A program made the translations under genes and the position numbers. A stretch of 64,000 nucleotides of DNA. It comes from Cyanophora paradoxa (Eukaryota > Glaucocystophyceae > Cyanophorales > Cyanophoraceae). The stretch lies in the NCBI GenBank assembly GCA_004431415.1, contig QPMI01000083.1, positions 1-64,000 on the forward strand. The letters run 5' to 3'. Position 1 is the first letter of the stretch; every line of letters begins with the position of its first letter. Under the pieces are notes generated by a model, which worked only from the letters and a program-made list of their open reading frames with translations, did no database searches and was not told the origin of the DNA. This document shows, piece after piece, positions 45,501-55,676 of the stretch.

Positions 45501-48500
45501 TAGATTCTAGCTTCTAACCAAGCTCCCACCTCCCTTACTTCTCCGGGTGCTTGTCTCGAAGTTGGCGGCCGCCGGGCCGGCCTTAGCCTTAAGCTTTTGA
45601 ACCTTTAGATTGTAGCTGGGTTTTCGCTTCGAAATAAGCTCCCGGCTCCTAACTTGTAAGCTTCAGACGGTGGCGGCGCGGCCGGGCGGCCCCGTCTCGA
45701 AGCTCGCGGCGCGGGCGGCGATCCGCGACGCGGGGCACACGACGGCCCAGGTCCGTGCGCGCTTAGAAGCAAGCCTACTAGGCTAAGAAGCCGAAACCAA
45801 GATCAAAAGAGAAAGCCTAGGAGCCATGAGCTTTCTCGCCCGCCTAGTGCTCTCTCTACCCTTTCTCGCCCGCCTAGTGCGCGCGCCTAGTGCGCGCGCA
45901 CTTAGAAAGCAAGCCTAAGAAGCCAAAGCCAAAGCCTAGGAGCCATGAGCCTTCTCGCCCGCCTAGTGCTCTCTCTACCCTTTCTCGCCCGCCTAGTGCG
46001 CGCGCCTAGTGCGCGCGCACTTAGAAAGCAAGCCTAAGAAGCCAAAGCCAAAGCCTGGGCGCCATGATCCTTCTCGCCCGCCTAGTGCTCTCTCTCTCTC
46101 TCTACCCTGCCCTGCCGCTCTCGCCTTGACCTAAGAAGCCAAAGCCAAAGCCTGGGCGCCAGTGCTCTCTCTCTCTCTACCCTGCCGCTCTCGCCTTGAC
46201 CTAAGAAGCCAAAGCCAAAGCCTGGGCGCCAGTGCTCTCTCTCTTCTGCCCTGCCGCTCTCGCTCTCTCTCGCCTTGACCTGCGCACGGACCACGGCACA
46301 GACCGCCGCACGCCTCTCCGGCCTCTCCTGCCGGTGCGCGCCGTACCCCGCCCCGCCCCGCCCCGCCCCGCCCGCTCCCCGTACCCCTGCGATTCCTGCC
46401 GCCCCGCCCCGCCCCGCCCCGACAGGCCCCGACAGGCCCCGACAGGCCCCGCCCCGCCCCGCCCCGCCCCGCCCCGCCTCCTGACCCTGTATCCCCACCT
46501 TCGGACCAGGCACGGGATCGCGTCGCGGGGCACGCCGTACGCGGCGGCGGCGGCCGGCGAGGCGGCGGCGGCGGGGGTGGCGCTCCACGTCCCCTCCGCG
46601 TGCTGGGTGCGCGAGGGGCGGGGGGCGGGAGGAGGGCAGGACGGGAGGGCAGAATTTCGGAAAAGCTGGCCTTTCTACATACACACTAGAGCCTCACACT
46701 AAATGGCTTGCGGAAATTTACACTCTAGAGCCTCGCCTTTCTCCGCCGTCTTGGCGTCTCCGCCGCCTCAAGAGCCTCGACTAGGCTCTCTTTTGAGCCC
46801 CCGCGAAGAAAGCTTATGGCTCCTTAGCTTTCTTTTGAGCCCCCGCGCCCCCTAAAGCGACGTGGAGCTGAAGGGGAGGATCCCGCAGGTGCCGTCGCGC
46901 CCCAACCTGCGCCGCGGTTCCATCTTCCGCACGAGGTGCGCCCGCGTCACGCCACCCGGCGCCGCCCCCAGGGAGAGGAGGGATGGGGTTCTAGTCGGCG
47001 ATCGCCGGGCTTCCCCCCCCCCCCCCCCGGATCCCCCCCCTCCCCTCCGGGCTCTCTGACTAGCTAGCTAGCGAGCTTGCGCTGAGCTTCTGTCTCCTTC
47101 TCCCTCTTCGAGGGGCCCAAGCCCAGGGCCGCCCTAGTTCTAGTCCAGGCCGATGAGGGGCCAGCTAGCGTGCACTTAGAATTAGCTTCTGTCTCCTCCT
47201 CCGTCTCCTGGAGTCGCCTTTCTTAGAAAGCTGTAGGGAGCACTCTCCTCAAGTCGCCTTCTTAGTCCATCTCTTTATTAGTCCCGGGGCTCCTCCGAGG
47301 AGCTTTCTGACGGGCCTACCCCCCCTCCCTCTCCCCCCCCCTTCAGCCTGGACGCGGTCCGCACGAGCCTCGACGGCCTCCGCGGCGGCTTCGTTAACAT
47401 CGCGCGTACCCCCCTCGCTCTATTATTTTTAGATCGCGCCTCATCCATCCACTCTTGCGCAGTCCCTGGGCCCGCCGGGAGGCCGCGGCGGCCGCCGGAT
47501 GACGCTGCCGGGGCCGGGCGAGTCCGGCCCGGGGGAGCGGGGCGCCGGCGTGATGCCGATTCCGGAGGCGCCGACGGCGGAGCAGCAGTCGGCGCTGTGG
47601 CGCTGCCTCTGCTGCAGCGGCCTCGGCGGGCTCATGGCGGTGCGCGTACCCCCCCCCCCGCTTCCCCCGCCCCCCTCTCTGGAGCCTTCAAATACTTCTA
47701 GAAACCAAACGAAGTCTAAAAAAGAAATAGCCTCTCTTTTCGTCGCTTTGGTTGTCTGCGACTCCTAACAAGCCGCCCGGGGCGGGGCGGGGCGCAGAAC
47801 CCGGTGCGGCCGCACCGCCTGAGCGAGTCGGAGCAGCAGCACCACCACCAGGCCGCCGAGTTCCATGACGTCCACCTCGCGGTGCGAGCGCCAAATTTTG
47901 AGTAGCTTGGATAGCTACAATTGCAAGCTTAATGGGTTGAATAAAGAACATAGGCGTCTTAGATTGGCTTATAATTAGGCGTCTTAGCCTAAGGCCGCCG
48001 AATTCCACGACGTCCGAGGCTAGGCCTGCCAAATGGGTTGATGGCATAGGCATCTCAGAAACGCTCATAATTAAGCTTATATAAGCTGTTCTACGCTAAG
48101 CTTAAGGCACCTCGCGGGCGCGCACCACGTCTTAGTCAATTAGAGCCGGGGCTTGAGCTCAAGCCAAGCTCAAGGCCTAACCTGCCTGCTGAAGCTTGAG
48201 CTCAAGCCCCGGCTCTAATTTACTAAGACGGCCACGGGGAGCCAAGGGAGCCAAGCTGAAGAAGCGATTAGCTCCCACCACTCCCCCACCCCTCCCACCC
48301 CCCTCCCACGCCCCTCCCCCTCCCCGCGCCCTACCCTCCACACCGCTCCCTGGTCCTCTCGCTCACACTCCCACGTTCTTGTTCTTAGGGAGCTTAAGAG
48401 CTTAAGCTTAAGATTATTATTATTGTCACTTCGGGAGCTTGAGGGGCTTAAGATTATATAATTGTTATTAGAGTTCGCGCGGCGGCCCTCTCGCTCACAC

Positions 48501-48623
48501 TCCCACGCGCGCAGCCGGCGCCCGTGGCGGTGGCGGCGGGGCGGGGCGGCCTCCCGAAGACGCGCTCGATGCTCGAGCGCGAGTTCGCGCGGCGGCCCCT
48601 CGACGCCATCCTCCAGCTCCAGG

Positions 48624-48656
<33 letters not shown>

Positions 48657-49641
48657 TCACTGAGCTTATTCCTGAAGGATCTTAAGATTATTCCTTTAAC
48701 TTGAGAAGCCCATTTTTAAGGGGCTTAAGATAAGAGTTCGCTCGGCGGCCCTTGGACGCCGTCCTCGCCCCAGGCGAACGCGCCTGCTTACTTGTTCTTA
48801 AGAAGCTAAGAAGACTGAGATTAAGATTATTATTGTTATTACTTCAGAACCTAAGATACCGTAAGATAAGATGAGGACCAGCGCGGGCCCGGCTCGCGGG
48901 CGCCCCCCCTCTGACGGGCTGACCGGGCTGGCGGGGCGGGGCGGGGCAGGGGGCCGGAGGCCTGTGGGAGCTGGACACGGAGCTCGCGGCGGCGCTGGGA
49001 CGGCCCCTCCCCGCCCTCCTCTCCATGCGCCCCAAGGACGCCCCGTCCGCCCCGCCCCGCCCCGTCCCCCCGCCCGCCCCCCCCTCGAGCTTCCGCTGAG
49101 GAGGCGGGCTCCTGATCCCGGTACCCCCCTCCCCCCTCCCCCCAGGTCGGACCACTTCGCGACGGAGCAGGTCCTGGAGTACCTCGAGACCCGCTGCCCG
49201 AGTGCGCCCCCCCCCCCCTTCCCCCCCCCCCCCCCCCCCCCCCCCCCCCTTCTTGTCCGATGTGGGCCGGCGCAGGCTCCGCGACGAGTGGGGCCTCGCG
49301 GCGGCAAAGGCCGCCGCCGCCTCCGCCTCCACCGCCGCCGCCTCCGCCCCCGCAGCCCATAAGAAGGGCGCCGAAGCCGCCGGTACCCCCGGCCGGCCGC
49401 GCTCCCCGTGGCGGGCTCCCGGCCCCGAGTGGTCCGTGGCGCACATCGTCGAGGAAACGGGGGTACGTGCGCGCGCGCGCGCGTCCCTCCCATATATATT
49501 TCAAAGAATGCGCTAGCGCTCTCGATCGAATCCGGAAGGAGCCATTTCTTGCCGCGCCAAACTATCCATCTGACCCCGCCTTCCATCGATCCGCAGGCGA
49601 TGACTCGGCCCGACGGAGGAACCCGCACAGTCACAGTCTAA
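42538..49641 (+). CDS. VIT and vWA domain protein (VWA5A-like)
   Basis: ATG 42538 gives MTVPAKPARPGLRSRDGGTA then VPLKALLVTAVIDGY, the start of a VIT domain. It continues with LLPVEVVYGFQVPEYASVSG and FTVSIVHELPPAGDGAARFA (to about 43140) and DAPVDVSVDLSFSAPLPLSI. A vWA domain follows: VELEIFFALDRAL (about 43645-43682), LEQAKSAVRTAVRSLPHGAH (about 43776-43850), FGSDVERLCPASG, GADLLGGLTAALDCAG (about 44095-44145), RQVILVTAG, FEGSEAAFDLAHGRVGV and RVFVVGTCEPLAAALA. Then come HVLRQLRRCVAPGLGRLAAD, RELPPFLFVGDRLTVYAF, LAARAAIRDAGHTTAQ and RGTPYAAAA, as in human VWA5A. The tail is Ala/Pro-rich; AMTRPDGGTRTVTV ends at TAA 49639-49641. The MIDAS DxSxS that binds metal in many vWA domains is replaced by DRAL. 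Several introns use GC donors and contain repeats. Confidence 0.75.
45337..45393 (+). other. Introner-like sequence at the start of an intron
   Basis: After the codons for LTFGAP the intron opens GTTCGAATCCGCCCGGATTC with a CCCTTTCC stretch and a first possible acceptor CTTCTTCAG at 45393. The next convincing exon begins at about 45669, so the element may form only the 5' part of a longer intron. Confidence 0.5.
45754..46270 (+). repeat. Tandem repeats inside a VWA5-like gene intron
   Basis: Roughly 120-bp units containing CTTAGAAAGCAAGCCTAAGA, CCTTCTCGCCCGCCTAGTGC and GTGCGCGCGCCTAGTGCGCG occur about three times (45754-46130). They are followed by shorter 60-70-bp units with AAGCCAAAGCCTGGGCGCC and (CT)n (46130-46260). 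Immediately after, 46345-46490 is a CCGCC/GACAGGCCCC repeat. Confidence 0.75.
48131..48227. repeat. Near-perfect intronic inverted repeat
   Basis: Left arm 48131-48163 (CTTAGTCAATTAGAGCCGGG...) is the reverse complement of 48195-48227 with one mismatch in 33 bp; the loop is 31 nt. It lies in an intron of the VWA5-like gene. Confidence 0.9.
48583..48775 (+). repeat. Duplicated exon end in the adjacent intron
   Basis: The exon end GAGTTCGCGCGGCGGCCCCT (about 48581) recurs as GAGTTCGCTCGGCGGCCCTT at about 48735, each followed by a GACGCC-T-CT stretch and CAG. A shorter third copy, GAGTTCGCGCGGCGGCCCTC, lies at 48471. Confidence 0.7.
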
Positions 49642-50041
49642 TCCGATCCTCAATCTGAAACGAACGCAAGAGCCAGAGTACACGCCTTCACGCTCGGACG
49701 CAGAATAAGATTTACACTTTATAGAGTTACATATAAATACGTATAAAATACTGGCAACCAGCAGCTTCACGTAAGAGTCTTTGATTAACGTTCTTCTTCA
49801 TGTGTTGTACTCTAGCATTTGGGTTCGGGATTCTTAGGTTTTACATATGTATATTTAGATAACCTGCAGTCACTGAGTTGTGGGGCCAGTGGGCCCGTGA
49901 TTTTGTATTGCGAGATAGCTATAGCTTCAGGGGCCAGTATGCCCGTGATTTGAAATTAGTACTGCAAGGGCAGCTTTAGTCTGTATACGTAGGGGCAGTA
50001 TGTCCGTACTCGGGTTCTGTGTTTATCGATACGATATCTAG
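49642..50041. other. Spacer between the VWA5-like gene and the LTR element
   Basis: An AT-richer stretch. Three degenerate copies of AGGGGCCAGTATGCCCGTGA-like sequence lie at 49884, 49931 and 49990. No coding exon seen. Confidence 0.45.
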
Positions 50042-50151
50042 TGTTGCCAGCATAGTTTAGCTGGGGACTGGTATCATTGGGGTACAGGTACAGACTGGGG
50101 GTACAGGTCTACAGGGACTTGGAATAATGGCAGTATATGCTCACTGCAATA
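50042..50151 (-). repeat. Left LTR (3' LTR relative to coding)
   Basis: 110 bp, from TGTTGCCAGCATAG to CTCACTGCAATA on the plus strand, identical to 54659-54768. Ends form a short imperfect inverted repeat (TGTTG / CAATA). Confidence 0.9.
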
Positions 50152-50360
50152 TGATACGACTTCACAAGCGCACGTCCTCGTGCGCTCAAGAGAGAGAAAA
50201 ATATGTATAGTGAAGGGGGGGATTGGATCGTCACAACTACGTGGACTCAAGCCGGGGTCCATGATACGACTTCACAGGATGCGAGTCCGGTGGGGTCGAG
50301 TGAACAAAAATCCTCCCGGGACGCAAGCCGGGGGTCCATGATACGACTTCACAAGACGAT
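50152..50360. repeat. Three copies of ATGATACGACTTCACA inside the element
   Basis: ATGATACGACTTCACA occurs at about 50151, 50261 and 50339, just inside the left LTR. Copies two and three follow AGCCGGGGTCC-like text. This may be a packaging or polypurine-like regulatory region; function not known. Confidence 0.7.
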
Positions 50361-50467
50361 AGGCTAGTGGAGTCGAGGGAAAGTGAGGTCCCAACCTCAA
50401 GTCAGAGCGCTTATCTAGCCTACGCGCTCACCGACCGGGCGGCCTCCGAGATAAATGGGCATACCAA

Positions 50468-51157
50468 CTAGTAGATACACACTAAAATCAGCCAACAAGC
50501 CCGAGCTGCCCAAGCCGGGTTCCAAAAGACGAATCCATGAAAAGGGAAGACGTGCGGACTGCCGCCTGCGAGTGTACGTGGGAAGGCCGCCCGGGGGCCT
50601 GACGTGTACTCGCAGGGGTCGCTAGCGGCTCGAGGAAAAACCGGGCGAAAAAAACCTCGGCCGCGCCGCCATAATAGCCTGCCCTGAGGGCTCTCCGGTC
50701 CACGCTCGCAGCGTCGCCCCGATGGCACGCCGCCGTGCCCGGAGGGCCCTCCGCGTGCGCCCGCCACGTACGCCCGTCCGCCGTACCCGCCGAGGGTCTG
50801 ACGCGCGTCGCGTGTGAGTGCGCTGCACGCGTGCGCGAAAGGGGCGTCCCCCTGAAAGAAAACGGAAAGAGTTGCGGCAGCACGCATTGCGCGTTCTAAG
50901 GAAACGGTAGCGGCGCTATCGCAGCGGAGCTTCGCGCGTCGCAACGACCTAATCCTATGCCGTTCGATCGCTAGCGAGCCTTTCGAGGCGGTGCCGCTGC
51001 GTGGGACTTCGGCCCTCTTCTCGGATATCGTCCGAAACGCGTGGGCCACGTGGCACGACACGGTCGGGAAGCCCGAGATTGGAGGGGCCTTAGGCGCGCC
51101 GTTCCCAAGGGCTATCGATTGCGAGGGTCGCGTACCCATCTCGACAATAATCCTCAT
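50468..51157 (-). CDS. Unassigned open frame in the LTR element 3' region
   Basis: An open frame just downstream of the integrase, which could start at ATG 51157 (MRIIVEMGTRPSQ) and runs to 50468. It is Arg/Gly/Ala-rich, shows no known motif and lacks RT, RNase H or envelope-like features. It may be chance reading of GC-rich sequence. Confidence 0.2.
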   Translation of the reverse strand: MRIIVEMGTRPSQSIALGNGAPKAPPISGFPTVSCHVAHAFRTISEKRAEVPRSGTASKGSLAIERHRIRSLRRAKLRCDSAATVSLERAMRAAATLSVFFQGDAPFAHACSALTRDARQTLGGYGGRAYVAGARGGPSGHGGVPSGRRCERGPESPQGRLLWRRGRGFFRPVFPRAASDPCEYTSGPRAAFPRTLAGGSPHVFPFHGFVFWNPAWAARACWLILVCIY

Positions 51158-51174
51158 GTACCGTAGGGGGCGCC

Positions 51175-51845
51175 TCACGCGCTTAAGCGTCCGGCGCCAC
51201 CTCCGGGGCGCCCCGGAGGTGCCGGCGGTTGCTCTGGCCGCGGCGGACGTCCCTGCCGTCGTTTCCGTGCAACGTTTGCCGGTCTGTCACGGTAAGGGAT
51301 CATCAAGTCGATGTGGACGATCAGCTCTTTCGTCCTTCTGTGCCGCTCTGACTCCGTCGTCGCCTTTACGGCGTACAGGTGCCCGTCCGAGAGCTCCCGT
51401 AAGACAACGAAGGGGCCGGTCCATCCGTTGTGGATGCCGCGTTTGAGGCCCTCGAACCAGCAGAGAACCTTCTCCCCCTTCCTGAACGAGCGCCGCAGCG
51501 GCTTGCCGCCATGGGCGCGCAGCAGCCGCTTGTTGTAGCGCTTGCGGTGCTCGGCTACTGCTGCCGCTCGACTCTCAGCCGCCCGTGCGAGCCCCGCCAA
51601 GCGGTCGTTTAGTAACGTCGGGTCCGTTGGCCGTTGCCGTTCGTCGGGGTCGAAACGCAGGTCGCCGGGGAGCGTGAGGTCGCGTCCGAAGTGAAGCACC
51701 GCGGGCGGGAAGCCCGTGGCTGCGTGGATGCCCGTGCGCATCGCGAGGAGAGCCTGGTGTACAAACTCCGTCCAGTGCCGGTTCGACTTGCCAGCCGCTT
51801 TGCAGAGCCCGTACACCAGTCGCTTGAACGTCTGTCCAGGCGCTC
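51175..51845 (-). pseudogene. Integrase C-terminal part in a shifted frame
   Basis: From about 51845 the integrase similarity moves into a different frame. It reads FKRLVYGLCKAAGK, HWTEFVHQALLAMRTGIHAA and a GPF-type module (NGWTGPFVVLRELSDGHLY, about 51385-51440), ending at TGA 51177-51175. The GPY/F module is typical of Ty3/gypsy integrases. The frame break may be a mutation or a recoding site; it sits at TCTGTCCAGGCG on the plus strand. Confidence 0.7.
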
Positions 51846-53657
51846 GGCGCCGCCATTCGTGGACTGATGGAACGCCGCTGCGCGAATGATGCGCGTGCCC
51901 TTGCTCTTCCAGAAGTTGTACCACTCCGACTGGATCAGCTGTGAGCCGTTGTCGATGAGGTAGCGCTGGACGACGCCGTGGTCGGCGAGCGCCTGTTCCG
52001 CGCAGCGACGCAGCGTCGACGCCTTCATGTCCGGGATCGGCTTCCCGTCGGGGTACTTGGAGTAAGCGTCGACGCTGACGAAGGCGCCGACCATACCGTC
52101 CACCGACAGGTCCAAGTACATGATGTCGGCTTGGTGCAGGTCGCCTGGGAAGTACGCCTCGAAGATCTTGCAGAGAACCTTTGGCCGCCGCCGCGCCTTC
52201 GCTCGTTGGCAGTGAGGGCACGACCGCACGTAGCGGTGTACCGACGACGTCATGCCATCCCACCAGAAGCGGCTGAAGATGCGCCTCGCGACGATGTCCG
52301 CACCGCGGTGGGCCCAGTCGTCGTGGTACGCGGAGAGGATCATCTCCCGCAGCGTTTCCGGCACCACAACCAGGGAGCGCATGTCAGCCACCTGGGCTCG
52401 GAGCGACTCCGTCACCCGCAGCATGTCGATGTTAGCGCTGTTGTCGAACCGTGCCGCCAGCCCCTCCGTCGGGCTCGGCATCCACTCTCGCGTGCCCGTC
52501 GGTGAACCAGCAGTCTCGTGTCGGGGGCGTTTGTACGGCGTCGTGTCAAGGCCGGTCAGTTCGCGATCCTGTCGGCGGTTGTCGAAGACGTCCTCCGTCT
52601 CCTCGGCATGTGTCATGCGGACGGCACGCGCCGGGCCCCCTGTCTCCACGCTCGCCGGGGTGTCGCCTGCGAGTAGGGTGACTTGTTTCGACTTGCGCCT
52701 GATCTCCGGCTTTTCCAACCAATCTTGAGCCCGCTGGATGAAGGACGTCGTCGCGAGGCCCGGGTCGTTCGGAAAGGCGTTCTCGGTCGTCCGCTGGAGT
52801 TCCCGCAGCTGGGGCATCACCTTGTCGACCAAAAGGTCGAAGTTGGAACGCCGGCGGTCGGCATCGTCCCGGTAAACCTCCCAAGTGTCGTCGTGCTCAC
52901 GTGCCCGGAGGTTAATCTGAGTCTCCAGCTTCTGTACGATGAGCGTTGGCGTCATCGATACGCCTGAGACTTGGAGCGCCTCCACCGTCAAGTCGAACTG
53001 GAGCCGCGGCGGGATCCCGTAGTACATCGTGTCCGCCCACGTCGCCAGGTTCCGTTTGTCACGTTCGTCGATGCGCGAGCGTGCGTACGTGCAGAAGTCC
53101 TCGTACGAGCGGATAGTTGTCGTCGGGATCATGTCCCGCGCCTGGAGGACCGTCGCCTCGAGAGCGTTGAGCTGCGCCTGCGCGTGGTCCTTCTGCTCCT
53201 GAGACTTCCCGGGGTCGGCCTTGAAGGCCTCCACCACCGCCTCCTGCGCCGCCCGTTTCGCCTCCGCTTGCGCGATGTACTTGTCAAAGTCCGCCTGTTG
53301 GGTCAGGCGGGTGCGGTACAAGTCCGTCTCCTCTGGAGAAAACAGTTGCGCCAGCTCCCGGAGCATCAGTGAGCCGCGGACGCGTTCGTCTGGCGTGGTC
53401 GGGTTGCCCGCGAAGAAAGGTTTACGGTTGACGATGCTGTCGAGCTGATCCAGCGTCCGCTTGACGTTCGCGTGCGTCATCGGGTAGCCGAACGTGTAAA
53501 CGTTGCCTTCGTTGATCTTCAACAGCACCGGCTCCTCCTTCGGCTGGATCTGGCGAGCGTACTTCTGGTGCTGGGGCATCTCCTGCGACGCCGCGACCGC
53601 CGCAATCGCCGAGAAGTCGGAGACGCGGGCCAGGGCGGGCCGCGTGTGTCGGGACAT
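51846..53657 (-). CDS. Gag-like / integrase polyprotein of the LTR element
   Basis: ATG 53657 opens MSRHTRPALARVSDFSA. Residues 1-410 are helical and charged (DFDKYIAQAEAKRAAQEAVV, DFCTYARSRIDERDKRNLAT) and behave like a Gag capsid region without a CCHC knuckle. From about residue 440 the frame is integrase: an H...H...C-x2-C zinc-binding domain (HDDWAHRG, SCPHCQRAK; about 52190-52340), then catalytic D in HQADIMYLDLS (about 52120), D in YLIDNGSQL (about 51955) and E in NGGAE, with 35 residues between the last two (DD35E). The formal open frame continues to 51609 but is nonsense after 51845. Protease, RT and RNase H, which normally sit between Gag and integrase, are missing. Confidence 0.8.
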
Positions 53658-54658
53658 GATGAAGTCGTGTAGACGTAAAGGTAGGAAAGGAGGAGTGGTA
53701 GTGTCAGTGAGGGTGTAAGTCGCGTGTCCCGCGTGTCAGTCCGTAGCCGCAGTCGTCGATCGTTGGCGTGCTAGGGGCCTGGAATCGCTGTAAATTTCGG
53801 CAGAGTCTCCCCCTTCAAGCGCCCGTGGTATGCGCGGCGCTGAAGCGGGCGTCGTGGCGGTCGTGGTCGAGGTCGGTTCCTCCGAGGAGTCGCGACGGTC
53901 GGCCGTTGACTGGAGTCGCCAGAGTGTCTGTGCCGAAAATTTTGACAGAGTCTCCCCCTTCGAGGAGTCGAGACGTGCGCGGCGCTGAGGCGGGCGTCGT
54001 GGCGGGGTGTGGTCGATGTTGCCGTTATCGACCGTTACTCCGTTCTTGTCCGTGATGACGCACGCGCCGCCGGTGTCCGTATACTGTATGTAAAAACGTG
54101 TCCGGTAAGCTCCCGGTGTGCGCTAGGCACTTGCCGCGGCAAGATTCAACCTTGGCTCTTGGCGATGGTCGGCAGGCCCGAGATGCTGGCGTGCTTTGGG
54201 CGAGCCCGAGCACGCGGCTTCTCGTTGCGCTATCCGGCGACTGCTTCGGGACGAACCCTCGCAGCGAGCCAGTTGATCGCTAGGCCTGGAGCTTGCGGAA
54301 CCGCGGTCGCTTCGGGGCGAACCCTAAGCGGCGCGAAGCGCGGGCTCCCACCGTGTGCGAACGGTGTCCGGTGTGCTTGCCAGCAGCTGCGTCGGCGGGA
54401 CGGTTGCGCGAGCGCGACGTCCGGGCCGATGCTGCTCCTTGTCCGCCGGACCGACCGCGCGAGCGAATCGGCCAGCTCCGGAGCTGCCGTTGGGTTGCAA
54501 GCTGACGATCCAATCCCCCTCGTAGTCACTAGCCGGCAGGATGGGCGAGTTGCCCGTTGCGCTGCGATCTCCACGTAGACCACACGGCTACCACCGACCC
54601 GGCCAGAGCAGCTAGGCTAGCTGTCCGGCACGGAGTGCGCGTGGCGTCCGGCGAGGGA
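53658..54658 (-). other. Leader region of the LTR element
   Basis: A 1-kb region between the 5' LTR (relative to coding) and the Gag-like ATG. It contains two similar blocks with GAGTCTCCCCCTTC (53803 and 53948) followed by GTGGTATGCGCGGCGCTGA / GACGTGCGCGGCGCTGAGG. A primer-binding site with the usual TGG start was not recognised next to the LTR. Confidence 0.5.
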
Positions 54659-54768
54659 TGTTGCCAGCATAGTTTAGCTGGGGACTGGTATCATTGGGGT
54701 ACAGGTACAGACTGGGGGTACAGGTCTACAGGGACTTGGAATAATGGCAGTATATGCTCACTGCAATA
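54659..54768 (-). repeat. Right LTR (5' LTR relative to coding)
   Basis: Identical over 110 bp to 50042-50151 and followed by the CTAG target duplication. Confidence 0.9.
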
Positions 54769-54772
54769 CTAG

Positions 54773-55676
54773 ATCTGCAGTACAGCATAGCGAACGAATG
54801 CGTGTGTTGTAACCGTGGCTTCTAATTATAAGCTAGCGTATGTAGTTCTCGGGTCTCGGCGTTTCCTTTCCTGAGCTTCGCGATCGAGGTTCTTTTCACG
54901 AGGTTCCTTCGAGGCTCCTTTTTCCCGAGAATGCAGATGTAGACAATTCTATTCTGCCCTTGCGGGCGCCGACGGAGGCGAGAATAGTGTGTATTAATAT
55001 TTAGAGCCCATAATTAAATATGTGCGTCTACTACGAAACATTCTTCGAGGAACAATACCGTCGAATTCAAGCTCGCAATTGGTCTGAAGAAGTGCAATTC
55101 AACTGCAACGATCGGGCGAGCTTTCCCGCGGAGTTCCGACGTCGACGACGGCAGGCGAGGCACATGCGCATCCGCGATCGAAATCGAATTCATCTGCACA
55201 TGCATATGCCCAGCCTAGGCCTAGGGCTCGGCCCAGCCGAGCCATGCCTGCCTCCCGGGACTTCACCGGTACCCGTGACCCCCCTCCCTCAATCGCAGCT
55301 GCCGAAATAACAAATTATAAGCCTGCACATGCCGCTGCACATTTATAAGCCTGCACATGCCGCTGCAGATTTATAAGCCTGCACATGCCGCTGCACAGGA
55401 GTGATCGCGTATTTATTTCAAGCGATATATCGATACGAGGTTCCACATTCTATTCTAGATCTAATCATGAGTCATGACTCGAGGGAAACCGGGTACGTAT
55501 ACGGGGCGACAGAGCCGCTAAGCCTTGGCGCGACCTGGCAGCTTTTTGAACACCAGGTGCTCCAGGGCCGGCCAGCCAAACGGATCCGCTGTGATGTAGT
55601 ACCACCCGGCTCGGCACGGCGTCTGCCGCAGTGCACGTGCGCTCGCGATAATTACTTTATAATTACGCCGCCGAAA
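54773..55676. other. Spacer with tandem repeat
   Basis: AT-rich sequence downstream of the LTR element, with a three-copy tandem repeat at 55317-55399. No convincing exon on the plus strand. Confidence 0.4.
55317..55399. repeat. Three tandem 28-bp units
   Basis: ATAAGCCTGCACATGCCGCT followed by GCA(C/G)ATTT is repeated three times head to tail, the last copy ending GCACAGG. The units contain CACATG and GCCTGCACATGC palindromic elements. Confidence 0.9.

Larger units (their letters stand above)
50042..54768 (-). mobile_element. LTR element with Gag-like and integrase coding but no reverse transcriptase
   Basis: The element is 4727 bp, bounded by identical 110-bp direct repeats (50042-50151 and 54659-54768) and flanked by a 4-bp direct duplication CTAG (50038-50041 and 54769-54772). 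Coding runs on the minus strand. It contains a Gag-like region and a Ty3/gypsy-type integrase, with the integrase following directly after the Gag-like part. No protease, reverse transcriptase (no YxDD) or RNase H is visible anywhere between the repeats. A frameshift near 51832-51845 breaks the integrase frame. Identical LTRs imply recent insertion. It is probably a non-autonomous relative mobilised by a full-length element. Confidence 0.85.

Noticed and set aside
49206-49250. Long poly-C tract as a functional site
   Set aside because: Similar C or G runs occur in many introns (5610, 14470, 38655, 39175, 60010); more likely intronic low complexity.
50042-54768. Ginger-type integrase DNA transposon
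   Set aside because: Terminal repeats are 110-bp direct, not inverted, and a Gag-like region precedes the integrase; only the 4-bp duplication would fit Ginger.
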